Positions 1 through 9,290 are shown, counted from the first letter of the stretch. The stretch is 64,000 nucleotides of DNA from Bremerella alba (GCF_013618625.1 NZ_JABRWO010000016.1:1-64000); one strand, 5' to 3'. The notes: generated by a model from the letters alone, not told the origin. Made by a program: numbers and translations.

Positions 1-467
1 ATTCAGGGCATGATAGATCGAACCTCCCTCATCGGCACGCTTTTGTCGAGGCATGGCACTTCACCGAGCAGCAAATGGGATCGTGGACTATTACTGAATA
101 GTGTATCACACCCCCAAGGCAGATTAATGACCCCCGTCCCCTTTTCTTCCCTCAAGACAACATCTGGTAAAACAAAACCAACCGGTCAAATCTTGTGCCG
201 AACAGTATTGGACCTGCCCCCTTTCCGTCCTCTGGAGAAACGACGAATCCTGACACCGTTTCTTTCCCGCTTCTGCAAGTTGTACCTATATTGAAATCCT
301 GAGCGTATTTGCCGTCGCCTTTAAATACTTGACGGCAGGCAGCTTTCCCGCTATTTTGGGGGTGTGTATTACTGGCAGGTATACATCTGTCGACAATACG
401 TATTGATATGAACTCTATTTGTCTAACTAATCATTACTGGGCCAGGTTGTGAATTTGGGTGACTAGA
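1..467. other. AT-rich intergenic stretch with repeat remnants
   Basis: No convincing gene is visible. The only open frame (10-294) has no recognisable domain and unusual composition. Two similar C-rich tracts occur at about 129-148 and 211-228 (pattern GACC-x-CCCC-TTT). An 11-base match, CACACCCCCAA, at about 104-114 recurs in inverted form near 357-367. These resemble the short REP-like pieces left around small transposases, but no transposase is present, so this is inference only. Confidence 0.4.
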
Positions 468-1487
468 ATGAAATGGGATTCTTCGATACGTAGTGCAAGA
501 AAGCAAGCACTGAAAGACGGAAAGTTATCACATCATGACGTGATTGAGATAATTCGGAGCACTCTCGATTGCGGTGGAATTACAGAACTTGAGCGAAAGA
601 ATCTAGAAGCAATTTCTAAGCATTCGAAGACGCTTCCTGACCGCTCTAGACGTTTGCTAAGGAAGCTTTGTTTTCGTCAGGGGAATATGTTCAGTGATAA
701 TCAGCAGAAAAAACTCAAAGTGACGAGTAGTGCGGCAAATCGAGTCTGTGACTTCTTAGAGCTGGAAGGAAATGGTGTGTTTCCAAATCTCGACCGCGAT
801 GAAGTCGGGATTGGCCTGTTAATGCGAATCTCAGACCCCGGCATAATTGCTCAGAAACATGCGAGCCTGTGTGGTCCGACTTCCTTACTGTTCTCCATTG
901 CAACTCACCGGCCATTTAGATACGTAGAATTTGCTGCTGATCTTTACGACAAAGGTCGCGGAACGATTGGCGAGCTAACGATTAAACCTTGCAGTGATAC
1001 TCGCAACTACAAACCGGCCAAAGGTTCGATCTCGCCGGTTGATTGGTTGACCGCAGCATCGATTCGTGACTCCGAAAACTGGTTTTTCGACTACCAGACT
1101 GCTTCCAATGAGTTTGCAGGGATCACGATGCCCAATGAAATGGCGTCATGGTTCGAAAGAGCCGGCTTTCGTGATGTCAGAAACGTGACCAATGTATACT
1201 TTACCAAGGGGGATAACGCCTTGGATGATATTAAAAGACTGATGGCAAAGGGATTTCGTATTTGTTTGTTTATCAACTCTAACATGGTAAAGTCAGCAAA
1301 ACAAACTGTGAGTTCCACATTTCCTGATCATTGGGTGGTGCTACGTAAAGTACACAAGTCTTCTAAGGTTGTAGATCTAGAAATTTACAACCAGGGTACA
1401 GGGAAATTTCGAGTGCCGAAAACTGGCGAGTTATTGACAGAGGACTTTTTCAAAAATTTCTATGGCTATGTAGCTGCTCGACCTTAA
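468..1487 (+). CDS. Papain/C39-like cysteine protease-type protein, function unknown
   Basis: A 339-residue protein if it starts at the ATG (a GTG nine bases upstream is also possible). Residues 1-80 are helical and charged. The C-terminal two thirds carry what looks like a papain-type catalytic set: Gln129 six residues before Cys135 in the motif LCGPTS, His288 in DHWVVL, and Asn308 in EIYNQG. The Gln-x5-Cys spacing is the usual oxyanion/nucleophile arrangement of C39 and papain-like enzymes. No signal peptide or membrane segment is seen. The gene is visibly AT-richer than the genes downstream and sits alone in a gene-poor stretch, which suggests transfer. It could be a secreted effector or toxin domain, but no immunity gene or secretion partner is visible. 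The fold assignment rests on motif reading only. Confidence 0.7.
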   Translation: MKWDSSIRSARKQALKDGKLSHHDVIEIIRSTLDCGGITELERKNLEAISKHSKTLPDRSRRLLRKLCFRQGNMFSDNQQKKLKVTSSAANRVCDFLELEGNGVFPNLDRDEVGIGLLMRISDPGIIAQKHASLCGPTSLLFSIATHRPFRYVEFAADLYDKGRGTIGELTIKPCSDTRNYKPAKGSISPVDWLTAASIRDSENWFFDYQTASNEFAGITMPNEMASWFERAGFRDVRNVTNVYFTKGDNALDDIKRLMAKGFRICLFINSNMVKSAKQTVSSTFPDHWVVLRKVHKSSKVVDLEIYNQGTGKFRVPKTGELLTEDFFKNFYGYVAARP

Positions 1488-2267
1488 CTCTATTAATGTC
1501 AAAGGAGGCAATCCAGCAGGGGCACCACGGCCAGCACGCACTTTAGGTAATCTACGGTAGTGCGTCCAATCTCTTTCTGCGATGATAACGTTTTTCCAAA
1601 TCCGTGTCTCGCGCTGCAGGGAAGAGCCGATGCCTCGCCGGATTGATCAGGATGATGTCGTTTCGATTCTCGGCGGACGTAGGAACGGGGGCAGGTCTCT
1701 TTACTCGGTCGTCTGGCCGGGTGACACAGTTTATCCTTCCAGCTTGTTCAGCATCTTGGGGTGTGCCACTGCCGCCCTCAGCAGTGTGAAGTGGTGAATC
1801 GGCTGGCTGCGGTAGTCGGCTTGTGCAATCGCCACGATATGGAAAAACAAACAGTCTTGATACCGATTCTTCCTCTGGCGCCTTGTCTATTCCAACGCGT
1901 TCGATGGCCCAAAAAAAATCGCGGGTTTTTGTTAGTTCTGCAACCCAAACGCCCAAGCGGGCTTAGGTGTTGCCTGGGATCGTGGTTCGAGCCTTTCGGC
2001 TAAAAAAATTTGCTGGCGCTCTAGCAAAAGCGCACACCAGGCTGGTATACCTAAATTCATCGCCGGGGTCACTTCTCCGGCTTCTTTATTTTCTGCTCGG
2101 TCCCGTGTGTATTTCTTCACGTTCAGGGACCCAATTGCGACGCCCAAATCTTCTTGGGTATTCGACGCCGGAACCCTTCTAAGTTGGGCTACCGATCGAA
2201 CTATTTGACCTAAACGCGTGCCCTAATCGCGGCACGCCTGTTCCCTTTCACCGAAAGAAGTATTGTT
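1488..2267. other. Gene-poor stretch with hairpins, probably decayed sequence
   Basis: Several open frames of 60-134 codons overlap on both strands, and none has a recognisable domain or a good ribosome binding site. The longest (complement 1552-1956) is rich in Arg, Pro and Asp and looks like a chance frame. Short hairpins are present, for example near 2065-2084 (GCCGG...CCGGC) and 2138-2155 (CCCAA...TTGGG). I see no tRNA or known structured RNA. It may be a remnant of a mobile segment shared with the protease-like gene upstream. Confidence 0.4.
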
Positions 2268-2600
2268 ATGTCTACCCCCATCGAAACACCAAGTCAGAAC
2301 AGCCCTGCCGATGCCTGTGAAGGTCCGGCAACGCCGCTTGCCGACCGCATCTTGCATGTCTATCAGAGCATGCAGGCAGAGCTGCGTCAGAAGCAGCGCG
2401 AGATCGACCGCCTGCAGCAGGAACTGAGCGCGCTGGACGAAGCCGAAGCACGCGAAGCGTCTCCGCCGCCGGCGACCCAGCACGCAGGCCAAAGTCCGCC
2501 TGGGCTGGGCCGAAAATCTCGTCGGATGCCAAAGAAAGTGCCGGTGTGCCGGCCGATCTGCCCTGCCAGCGGCGACCGATCAGCGGATGCCCCATCGGAT
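2268..2600 (+). pseudogene. N-terminal remnant of a small coiled-coil protein
   Basis: The frame begins with an ATG preceded by a weak AGAAG. Its first 65 residues look protein-like: a disordered Ser/Pro start, then a heptad-rich helix at about residues 25-62 with many Gln, Glu and Arg. After about residue 80 the composition turns into Arg/Pro-rich shadow sequence, and the frame then runs antisense through comM to 3611 with no natural end. I read this as the beginning of a gene whose remainder was lost. A short real gene with a sequencing frameshift is an alternative. Confidence 0.3.
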
Positions 2601-2750
2601 CAGCCTAGGACGCTGCGGCGCGACCGGAAGTCTTGTCTTTCGCAGAAGTTAACGCGAGAGCCATGCCTGCGGTTTGAGCCAAGGCATGCCGATCGATCGG
2701 CCGTCGAGGCTTGCACCGGGGCCGGAGCGGTGACCCACCGGGGATCCACT

Positions 2751-4286
2751 TTACCCCACCAGACTCCGGTCGAGCATTCGGTAGTTAATCGCCTCGCAAA
2801 CATGATCGGCCGAGATCACCGTGGCCGATTCCAGGTCGGCGATCGTTCTCGCCAGACGCAGGATCTTATCGTAGGCCCTGGCACTCAGGCCAAAGTTGCT
2901 GATGCTTTGCTTCATCAGGTTGGCCGCTTCTTCTTCCACGTGGCAGTGCTTACGGACTTCGCGGCTACTCATTTGGGCGTTGTAACGGCTAGGGCTGCCG
3001 ACGAAGCGGCGGGTTTGAATTTTGCGGGCCGAGATGACCATCTCTTTCAGCTCCTCGCTGCTGGTTCCTTCCGTGGTGCTGGCCAACTCTTGGTAAGGGA
3101 CCGCAGGGACTTCGATCTGAATATCGATTCGATCGAGCAGCGGGCCCGATATTTTGCCGACGTACTTTTCGACCTGCGGGACCGAGCAGCGGCAGTTGCG
3201 GCGCGGGTCGTTGCGAAAACCGCACGGGCAAGGGTTCATCGCTGCGACCAGCATGAAGTCGGCCGGGAAGGTGACACTACGCAAAGCCCGGCTGATGGTC
3301 ACCTGGCGATCTTCCAGCGGCTGCCGCATCAGTTCCAGCGTGCGGCGGTTGAACTCTGGAAGCTCGTCGAGGAAAAGAATTCCGTTGTGCGAGAGACTAA
3401 TTTCGCCGGGTGCCGGGTTGCTGCCACCCCCGACCAGGCCAGCCTCAGAGATCGTATGGTGAGGCGAACGAAAAGGCCGCGTCGCCAGCAGCGGCTCGTT
3501 GGTGGCCAGGCGGCCGGTAGCGCTGTAGATGCGTGTAGTCTCGACCGATTCGCTGGGCGTCAGTTCCGGCAGGATCGTTCGAACCCGCTTGGCGAGCATT
3601 GTTTTGCCTGAGCCTGGAGGGCCTACTAACAGCAGGTTATGCATTCCGGCTGCGGCGATGGTGGCGGCTCGTTTGGCGAGTTCCTGCCCGCGGACGTCGG
3701 CGAAATCGACTTCGTAGGCAGAGTGTTCTTCCAGCAAGGCGTGGATTTGGGGTGGGACCGGTTCGATATCGAGCTGACCCGACAGAAAGCCGACCGCTTC
3801 ACTCAGGCTGGCGACCGGAATGACCTCGATCCCTTCCACGACGGCAGCTTCCCGGGCATTTTGTGCCGGCACGATAATTCCGCGTAGCTTCTGCTTCTCG
3901 GTTTCGATCGCTTTGGAAAGTACACCGCGGATGGGACGCGTGTTGCCGTCGAGGGCCAGTTCGCCGACGATAGCGTATTCGCTAAGCCGGTCACTGGTGA
4001 GTTGCCCACTTCCCAGCAGCACGCCAAGCGTGATGGGCAAATCAAACGAGGCCGCGTTTTTGGGGATTTCCGCCGGGGCCAGGTTGATGACCACGCGATC
4101 ACGCGGGCAGAAGAAGCCTGAGTTGACGATGGCCCGCTCGATACGGTGGACGCTTTCCTTGACGGCGGCTTCCGGCAGGCCGACCAGTACGGTCTTGGGA
4201 AGCGCGGTGGGAGAAACGTCGACCTCGACCTCCACGGGAATCGCATCGATGCCGGCCATCGTGTAGGTGCAAAGTTGAGCCAGCAT
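2751..4286 (-). CDS. comM: ComM/YifB-family AAA ATPase (Mg-chelatase-like)
   Basis: A 511-residue protein, the usual length of the family. The N-terminal domain (about 1-190) is the Lon-protease-like fold of ComM. It is followed by the AAA core with Walker A GPPGSGKT near 222-229, Walker B ILFLDELPEF near 300, and a Cys-rich CPCG..CRC segment typical of ComM. ComM homologues are hexameric helicases that extend branch migration of incoming single-stranded DNA during natural transformation. Many non-competent bacteria also carry them, so a broader recombination role is possible. The gene stands alone and is divergent from the membrane protein at 4459. Its 3' end lies in the decayed region and has no partner gene. 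Confidence 0.93.
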   Translation of the reverse strand: MLAQLCTYTMAGIDAIPVEVEVDVSPTALPKTVLVGLPEAAVKESVHRIERAIVNSGFFCPRDRVVINLAPAEIPKNAASFDLPITLGVLLGSGQLTSDRLSEYAIVGELALDGNTRPIRGVLSKAIETEKQKLRGIIVPAQNAREAAVVEGIEVIPVASLSEAVGFLSGQLDIEPVPPQIHALLEEHSAYEVDFADVRGQELAKRAATIAAAGMHNLLLVGPPGSGKTMLAKRVRTILPELTPSESVETTRIYSATGRLATNEPLLATRPFRSPHHTISEAGLVGGGSNPAPGEISLSHNGILFLDELPEFNRRTLELMRQPLEDRQVTISRALRSVTFPADFMLVAAMNPCPCGFRNDPRRNCRCSVPQVEKYVGKISGPLLDRIDIQIEVPAVPYQELASTTEGTSSEELKEMVISARKIQTRRFVGSPSRYNAQMSSREVRKHCHVEEEAANLMKQSISNFGLSARAYDKILRLARTIADLESATVISADHVCEAINYRMLDRSLVG

Positions 4287-4458
4287 GCCGAATTCCTTGT
4301 CGCCGTCATTGGAAGGTTTATCTTGAGGTAACCCCCATTGTGTGAGAAGCGGCCCCCCTCAGGCAAGCGATTCATCAGGATTTCTCGATCAACGCGTAAA
4401 TGACCGGTTGTGTGCTATGGTTAAGGGTTTTAACGAATATCGAAGCGGCGTTGGGAAC

Positions 4459-5931
4459 ATGACCACAATCTCTCAGCCAGAAACAGCCGATACGTTGCCG
4501 GAGGCTCAGCCGATGGTGCTGGGGCTTTCGCGCATGCGGTATGGAATGCTGGTCGTGGCGGTGGTCGCCCAGGCTGCGACGATTTTGATTACTTGGCCGT
4601 TGTGGCAAGTCCGCGAAGCACCGGTCCATTTGCCGCTGGTCGATCTGCCGCAGATTCCTTTTGGCGGGTGGCTGCTGGCCACGCTGGTACTGGTGTTGAT
4701 CCGCCCTCGTATGGGCTTGGCCGTGCATGCGGCTTCGCTGTTGCTGGCGTTTGGTTTCGATCAATACCGTACGCAGCCTCAGGTGATTGCCAATGCGGTG
4801 CTGATGCTGGCCGCCGTCGAGAACGTGGGCGTGGTCATTGTACGGTGGTTTCTGGCCTCGCTATGGCTATGGGCAGGCACGCACAAACTGCTGTCGCCTG
4901 ATTGGTTTTCGTTCGGCTCGTGGAACATGGTGAGTTCGCTGCACGTGAACCCGGAAGACTTCCAGATGTTGTTCGCCTATGGCGTTTCGCTTGGGGAAGT
5001 CACCGTCGGCTTGCTGGCCATCTTTCGTCCCCGCTGGGCAGCGATACCGTGTGCGCTGATGCACGTGGGGATTGTGATCTTCTTGTCCCCACTTTTCTAC
5101 GACCACAACGAAAGCGTGATGCCGTGGAATCTGGCCACGGCGGTGGTTGGCAGTTGGGTGATGTGGAACGCGCCGAGCATCCGTCCGCAGCTACGCTGGG
5201 AATGGATTCTGGCGGGACTGCTGTTGATGTACCCGGCTGGGTTTTATGTGGGCTGGGTCGATCATGGGATTGCCAGCGTGCTTTACTCGAATCATTTGCC
5301 GGAAGGAATGATCACCACCCCAAACGGCGCGGCGAAGATCTCGGGCTGGGGGGACCTCTACGTACCGTTTCCCAACGAGCGGCGATTGCTGGTGCAATAC
5401 TTCGAGCGCTCTTCGCAGCCGGGCGATAAGTTGCACCTGTCTGAGCCCAGGCCTTGGCTGGGGGATAAGTATTATGTTCTTGGCGAGCGTGGCGACTTGG
5501 TCGAACAAACCCGCGAGCAGTTCGTGCAAGGCAGCGACGACGAAGTGTACGGGATGGAGGTCGAGAGCCGGCGAATGCGTTTCCTGCTGGCCCGGGCAGG
5601 TGCGAAAATGCTTAGGCGTGAGGAAAAGGGAACGATTTACGCCGTCGAGGTCCCCCCGCGGCGATACCGGCCGGAACTGCTTGGCATGCTGGCAGGGCTG
5701 CCAAATCTCGAGCAGATCAACCTGACCGGGTGCGAAGTGACCGACGACGACCTGAAGTGGTTGCCATTGCTGCCGAAACTGGTTGGCATTGGGCTTACTG
5801 ATACGCCGGTAACGAACCAGGCGATCGAGACGCTGTTGAATCAGCCGCAGTTGCAGTTTATTGAGTATGAGCAATCGAACATAACGCTCGATGCGATTCT
5901 CGAATTCGAGCGAAAGCGACCTCTCGACTAA
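4459..5931 (+). CDS. Multi-spanning membrane protein with C-terminal leucine-rich repeats
   Basis: About 490 residues from the ATG at 4459; an upstream in-frame start at 4342 would add an unlikely charged leader overlapping the comM promoter. The first 270 residues contain around seven hydrophobic segments, with a motif region WLWAGTHKLLSPDWF reminiscent of DoxX/HTTM-type membrane proteins. The following soluble part ends in two to three leucine-rich repeat units (about residues 410-475: LPNLEQINLTGCEVTDDDLKWL and the next repeats). Planctomycetes carry many such short LRR tails. Function is unknown. The gene ends convergently with the DUF1501 gene across a long inverted repeat. Confidence 0.8.
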   Translation: MTTISQPETADTLPEAQPMVLGLSRMRYGMLVVAVVAQAATILITWPLWQVREAPVHLPLVDLPQIPFGGWLLATLVLVLIRPRMGLAVHAASLLLAFGFDQYRTQPQVIANAVLMLAAVENVGVVIVRWFLASLWLWAGTHKLLSPDWFSFGSWNMVSSLHVNPEDFQMLFAYGVSLGEVTVGLLAIFRPRWAAIPCALMHVGIVIFLSPLFYDHNESVMPWNLATAVVGSWVMWNAPSIRPQLRWEWILAGLLLMYPAGFYVGWVDHGIASVLYSNHLPEGMITTPNGAAKISGWGDLYVPFPNERRLLVQYFERSSQPGDKLHLSEPRPWLGDKYYVLGERGDLVEQTREQFVQGSDDEVYGMEVESRRMRFLLARAGAKMLRREEKGTIYAVEVPPRRYRPELLGMLAGLPNLEQINLTGCEVTDDDLKWLPLLPKLVGIGLTDTPVTNQAIETLLNQPQLQFIEYEQSNITLDAILEFERKRPLD

Positions 5932-5948
5932 CGGCAGGGAGACAGCCT

Positions 5949-6102
5949 GGGGTGGCCCAGAGATTTATCTCTGGGTCGGCAACGCCGACAAGCGGCTAAG
6001 GCAAGAACGTGAACAAGTAGCTAAGTCTCCATCGGATTCCAGCCCAACTCACAAGCCGCTTGTGGCCGATGGCCACCCAGAGATAAATCTCTGGGCCACC
6101 CC
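5949..6102. repeat. Long inverted repeat between convergent genes
   Basis: Two 48-base arms (5949-5996 and 6055-6102) face each other. The outer 28 bases, starting GGGGTGGCCCAGAG, are exact inverted copies, and an inner CAAGCGGC block also matches. Each outer arm contains its own near-palindrome CCCAGAGATTTATCTCTGGG. It lies between two gene 3' ends, so a cruciform or a two-way terminator role is plausible. It resembles dispersed intergenic repeats, but copies elsewhere cannot be seen from this window. Confidence 0.85.
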
Positions 6103-6126
6103 CATCCAATTCGCTGTGACGAGCCC

Positions 6127-7443
6127 TTAGGCATCGGCAACAAGCTCGGGGATGGCGGTTCCTTGGCAGATTGCCATCGGGCGGCCGATGGGGGTTTGGA
6201 AGTCTTTGTCGATGTTGATTCCCAATGCGTCATGGATGGTGGCGTGGATGTCTTCGACACGAACCGCGTTTTTGGTCTCGGCGGTGATCTTTTGTCCTTC
6301 CGGGTCGGTCTCGCCGAGGACCACTCCTTTGCGAATTCCGCCGCCGGCTAAGGCGACGCTGAAACCGTGGGGCCAGTGATCGCGGCCTGCGGCTGGATTG
6401 ATCTTGGGGGTTCGCCCGAACTCGCCACCGCACAGGACGATGGTATCGTCGAGTCGATCACGCTCCTTCAGGTACTTGATGGTCGCGCTCAGTGCGGCGT
6501 CCAGGTTGCCGGCCTTGGCCGATTGAAATTCGTGATTGTTGGCATGCGTGTCCCAGCCATTGAGGGTTACTTGCACGCATCGCACGCCTGTCTCGATCAA
6601 CTGCGTCGCGCACAGGCAGCCCCGGCCAAACGGCGTATCGCCGAACTGCTGTTTGACCTCTTGGGGAACACCGTCGATGTTGAACGCATCGATCTGGTCC
6701 GACGTCATCATCGTGGTGGCGCGATCGACCGTCTCGCGATGGAGGGTCTTCTTCTTTTCCAGATCCAGCCGACGGCCTCGGGCAAAGCTTGCTTCGAGGA
6801 TGTCCAGGTCTCCTAGTCGGGCATCGAAGCGATCTTCCGGAACCCGCTTGGGAAGGTCTGGCAAGGGGCCAGTCGGATCGTACATCTTGAACGCGTCGTA
6901 CTTGTTGCCCAGGAAACCACCTCGAGCAGAGAACTCGGAAGGGAAGATCGAGACATGACGAGGGATTTCAACTCCTTTCGCCGAAAGCTCGTGGCAGAGA
7001 ATCGCGCCGATCGATGGGTGAATAAGCGTTGGGTCTGGCCGATAGCCGGTCTGCATGTTGTAGGTAGCCCGCTCGTGGTCTCCTTCTTTGCTGGTCACGC
7101 AGCGGAGCAGGGCCATTTCGTGCATGATTTCGGCGGTGAGGGGCATCGTGTCGGCGATCTTCAGGCCTTTGAGCGACGTGTCGATGGCCTTGGTGTCGCC
7201 GCCGATCATCTTGCCGGGGTGCGGGTCCCACGTTTCCAGCTGGCTGGGTCCTCCTTGCATCCACAAAACGATGACCGACTTGGGGCGTCCCTTGCTGGAC
7301 TTCTCTTGGGAAGTGGCGGCCAGCACCTGGGAAAGAGGCGTCAGCCAGGCCAGGCCGGCACCGGCTTGCAAAAGCGTGCGGCGGCTAAAGTGGCTGGACG
7401 TGCCGCAACCTTCGGGACCGAGCAGATGTTGAAAGCGTGTCAT
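6127..7443 (-). CDS. DUF1501 family secreted protein (sulfatase-like fold)
   Basis: A 438-residue protein with a Tat-type signal near residues 20-45 (SRRTLLQAGAGLAWL), indicating folded export. The motifs VIVLWMQGGPSQLETWDPHPG, TPFGRGCL and LCGGEFGRTPKIN are characteristic of the DUF1501 family, which is related to alkaline-phosphatase/sulfatase-fold enzymes. An AGGA ribosome binding site six bases upstream supports this start. It begins eight bases after the DUF1549/1553 gene, so the two form an operon. This pair is highly amplified in planctomycetes and usually encodes linked exported proteins whose substrate is unknown. Confidence 0.93.
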   Translation of the reverse strand: MTRFQHLLGPEGCGTSSHFSRRTLLQAGAGLAWLTPLSQVLAATSQEKSSKGRPKSVIVLWMQGGPSQLETWDPHPGKMIGGDTKAIDTSLKGLKIADTMPLTAEIMHEMALLRCVTSKEGDHERATYNMQTGYRPDPTLIHPSIGAILCHELSAKGVEIPRHVSIFPSEFSARGGFLGNKYDAFKMYDPTGPLPDLPKRVPEDRFDARLGDLDILEASFARGRRLDLEKKKTLHRETVDRATTMMTSDQIDAFNIDGVPQEVKQQFGDTPFGRGCLCATQLIETGVRCVQVTLNGWDTHANNHEFQSAKAGNLDAALSATIKYLKERDRLDDTIVLCGGEFGRTPKINPAAGRDHWPHGFSVALAGGGIRKGVVLGETDPEGQKITAETKNAVRVEDIHATIHDALGINIDKDFQTPIGRPMAICQGTAIPELVADA

Positions 7444-7451
7444 GGCGTTTC

Positions 7452-9110
7452 CTAGTGATTCCAGGCGAACTCGGTGCAGTTCATCAAAGCCCAGTAAATG
7501 TCTTCAAAGTCTTGGGAGCGATTCGATGGGATCTCTTCGTTCTCGAGCTTATCGGTAAAGTGTTCTAGCTCGACGGGATTGGGGCGTCGCGTCAGGACGC
7601 ACAGGAAGGCCGTTTCCACAGCCGTTTCGTCGTTGGGCGACAGTTGCGAGATACGCGTGGCAGCGTTGCGGACGAAATTGTTTTTGGTGCGCTCGGTGAC
7701 CAAGTTTCCGTTCATCATTAACAGACGCTGCGGAATGGTGCCGCCGTCCATGCTGAACTCGTCTTCACCCGCATCGCCATACCGTTGCAGGAAATCGTTC
7801 GTTTCGCCATAGGTAATGAGCTTTGTCAGAACGTGGCTGTCGGCATTGAGCGTGCTTAACGAGGAGGCCTGATTGACGCTGCCAATAACCTGTTCTGGCC
7901 GAAGCCGGGTCACCGGGAAGGCGGCCCAGGCTTGTTCGTGCTGGGCGGTAATTTCATGATCGGCGCGGCTATCCCGCCCAAACGCTTCGGTCGCGGCGAT
8001 CAAGCGAATCAATCGCTTCAGGTCGAAGTTGTGCGCGATGAAATCGTCGACCAGTGGGTCGAGCCCTGCTGGGAAATTACCTTTTTCAAAGCTTCCCTTG
8101 AGAGGAATGTCGTCGACCGGCTCCACCAGCGGACGGCCGGTCATGACCGCCCACACACGATTGACGATCGCTCTTGAGAATGGTTTGTTTTCAGGGTGCG
8201 TCACCCAGCTGGCCAGGCGATTTCTTAGCGTCCCGCCCGACTCGGGTATCAAGTGCTGATTGAACGGGGCTTGGGCCGGCACCGTGGTCTCTTCTTCGGC
8301 ATGCAGATACTGGTAATCGTATGGCTTTCCCTTTTTGTCCATGATGCCGACAAACGAGTTCTGGGCTTCACGAAAGAAGGATGCCAGCTCGTGAAAGTCA
8401 CTTTGTTTGAGATCGCCACCAAGGTTGTCGTCGTGACACTGCACGCAGTCGATTCGAGTCGCTAGAAAGGCCCGGGTCACGCGACCGGCCAGCATCGCCA
8501 CGTCAGGCTCCTTGGTTCCATCTTGGTCGACGGTGGCCGTAATGAAATTAACCGCTGGGTGATCGGTCCACAGGCCGGAATCAGCGATGAGGTCTTGCGT
8601 TAGTTCGTTGTAGGGGCGATTCTCCATCAGCTGATCACTGAGCCAGGTGACAAATCGCCGCTTGCGAAAGATCAGGAACGGACCGTTCTCGGTTCCTACG
8701 TAGGCACGCGAAAGACGCTCGGCCATGTAGTCGCCATAGCGGCGGTCTTCCAGAAGATGGTTCACCCACCAAGCCAAGCGATCTTCGTCGGGGCGATTCT
8801 CGATCAGGCGGATCTCTTCCAGCGAGGGGATCGAGCCGGTCAGCCCCAGCGAGATGCGACGGGCGATCGTGAGATCATCGGCCTGGGGAGCCGGCTGCAG
8901 CTCTCGGGCTTGCCAAACCTCTTGAAATTGAGCATCGACGGCTAGTTTCGCAGCCTGGAAGTCATCTGCCACCACAATTACGGGGTCGTCGACAGCTTCG
9001 ACCTTCGGGGGCGAAAGCAACCAATTGGCCAGAGAGGCCAAGACCACGGTGGCCAAGACGATAAAGGCAATATTCTTGAGCCACATAGGAAGACTCGCTG
9101 TGAGACTCAC
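7452..9110 (-). CDS. DUF1549/DUF1553 protein with CxxCH motif
   Basis: A 552-residue protein with an N-terminal membrane anchor at about residues 12-32. DUF1549 covers roughly 75-230, including RISLGLTGSIPSLEE, and ends at a CVQCH haem-type motif (Cys222, Cys225, His226). DUF1553 follows, with GTLRNRLASWVTHPENKPF and NRVWAVMTGR. These are the planctomycete cytochrome-associated domains, and a single CxxCH could bind haem c, although no haem-lyase context is visible. The GTG at 9110 is called; the ATG at 9086, directly before the anchor, is equally plausible. It is the first gene of the operon with DUF1501. It is shorter than many family members, which often add further N-terminal domains. Confidence 0.92.
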   Translation of the reverse strand: MSLTASLPMWLKNIAFIVLATVVLASLANWLLSPPKVEAVDDPVIVVADDFQAAKLAVDAQFQEVWQARELQPAPQADDLTIARRISLGLTGSIPSLEEIRLIENRPDEDRLAWWVNHLLEDRRYGDYMAERLSRAYVGTENGPFLIFRKRRFVTWLSDQLMENRPYNELTQDLIADSGLWTDHPAVNFITATVDQDGTKEPDVAMLAGRVTRAFLATRIDCVQCHDDNLGGDLKQSDFHELASFFREAQNSFVGIMDKKGKPYDYQYLHAEEETTVPAQAPFNQHLIPESGGTLRNRLASWVTHPENKPFSRAIVNRVWAVMTGRPLVEPVDDIPLKGSFEKGNFPAGLDPLVDDFIAHNFDLKRLIRLIAATEAFGRDSRADHEITAQHEQAWAAFPVTRLRPEQVIGSVNQASSLSTLNADSHVLTKLITYGETNDFLQRYGDAGEDEFSMDGGTIPQRLLMMNGNLVTERTKNNFVRNAATRISQLSPNDETAVETAFLCVLTRRPNPVELEHFTDKLENEEIPSNRSQDFEDIYWALMNCTEFAWNH

Positions 9111-9290
9111 ATGGTTAGAAAAGGAACGTCTAAGTACCTATTGTTACCGGTTGCAGCAGATCTTTGTTTCCTGTTGTTGAGGAAAGTTTTTGTTTTCGCG
9201 GATTTATCAAAACCATCGGGACATCGCGTTAGGTAGAACAGACATAAGGAATTACGCTGATTCCTTACTCATCGCATTCTGGATCTACCG

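Noticed and set aside
10-294. 94-codon open frame at the window start
   Set aside because: Arg/Pro/Leu-rich with no domain, no ribosome binding site, and it overlaps the repeat-like tracts; likely a chance frame.
1552-1956. 134-codon open frame on the minus strand
   Set aside because: Low-complexity composition, no conserved motif, and it overlaps other equally poor frames; treated as decayed or non-coding sequence.
1900-2250. A possible tRNA or structured RNA in the hairpin-rich gap
   Set aside because: Several hairpins are visible but no cloverleaf, CCA-type end or known RNA signature could be traced.
2601-3611. Continuation of the 2268 frame through comM
   Set aside because: It is the antisense shadow of a clearly conserved gene, with Arg/Ala-rich composition.
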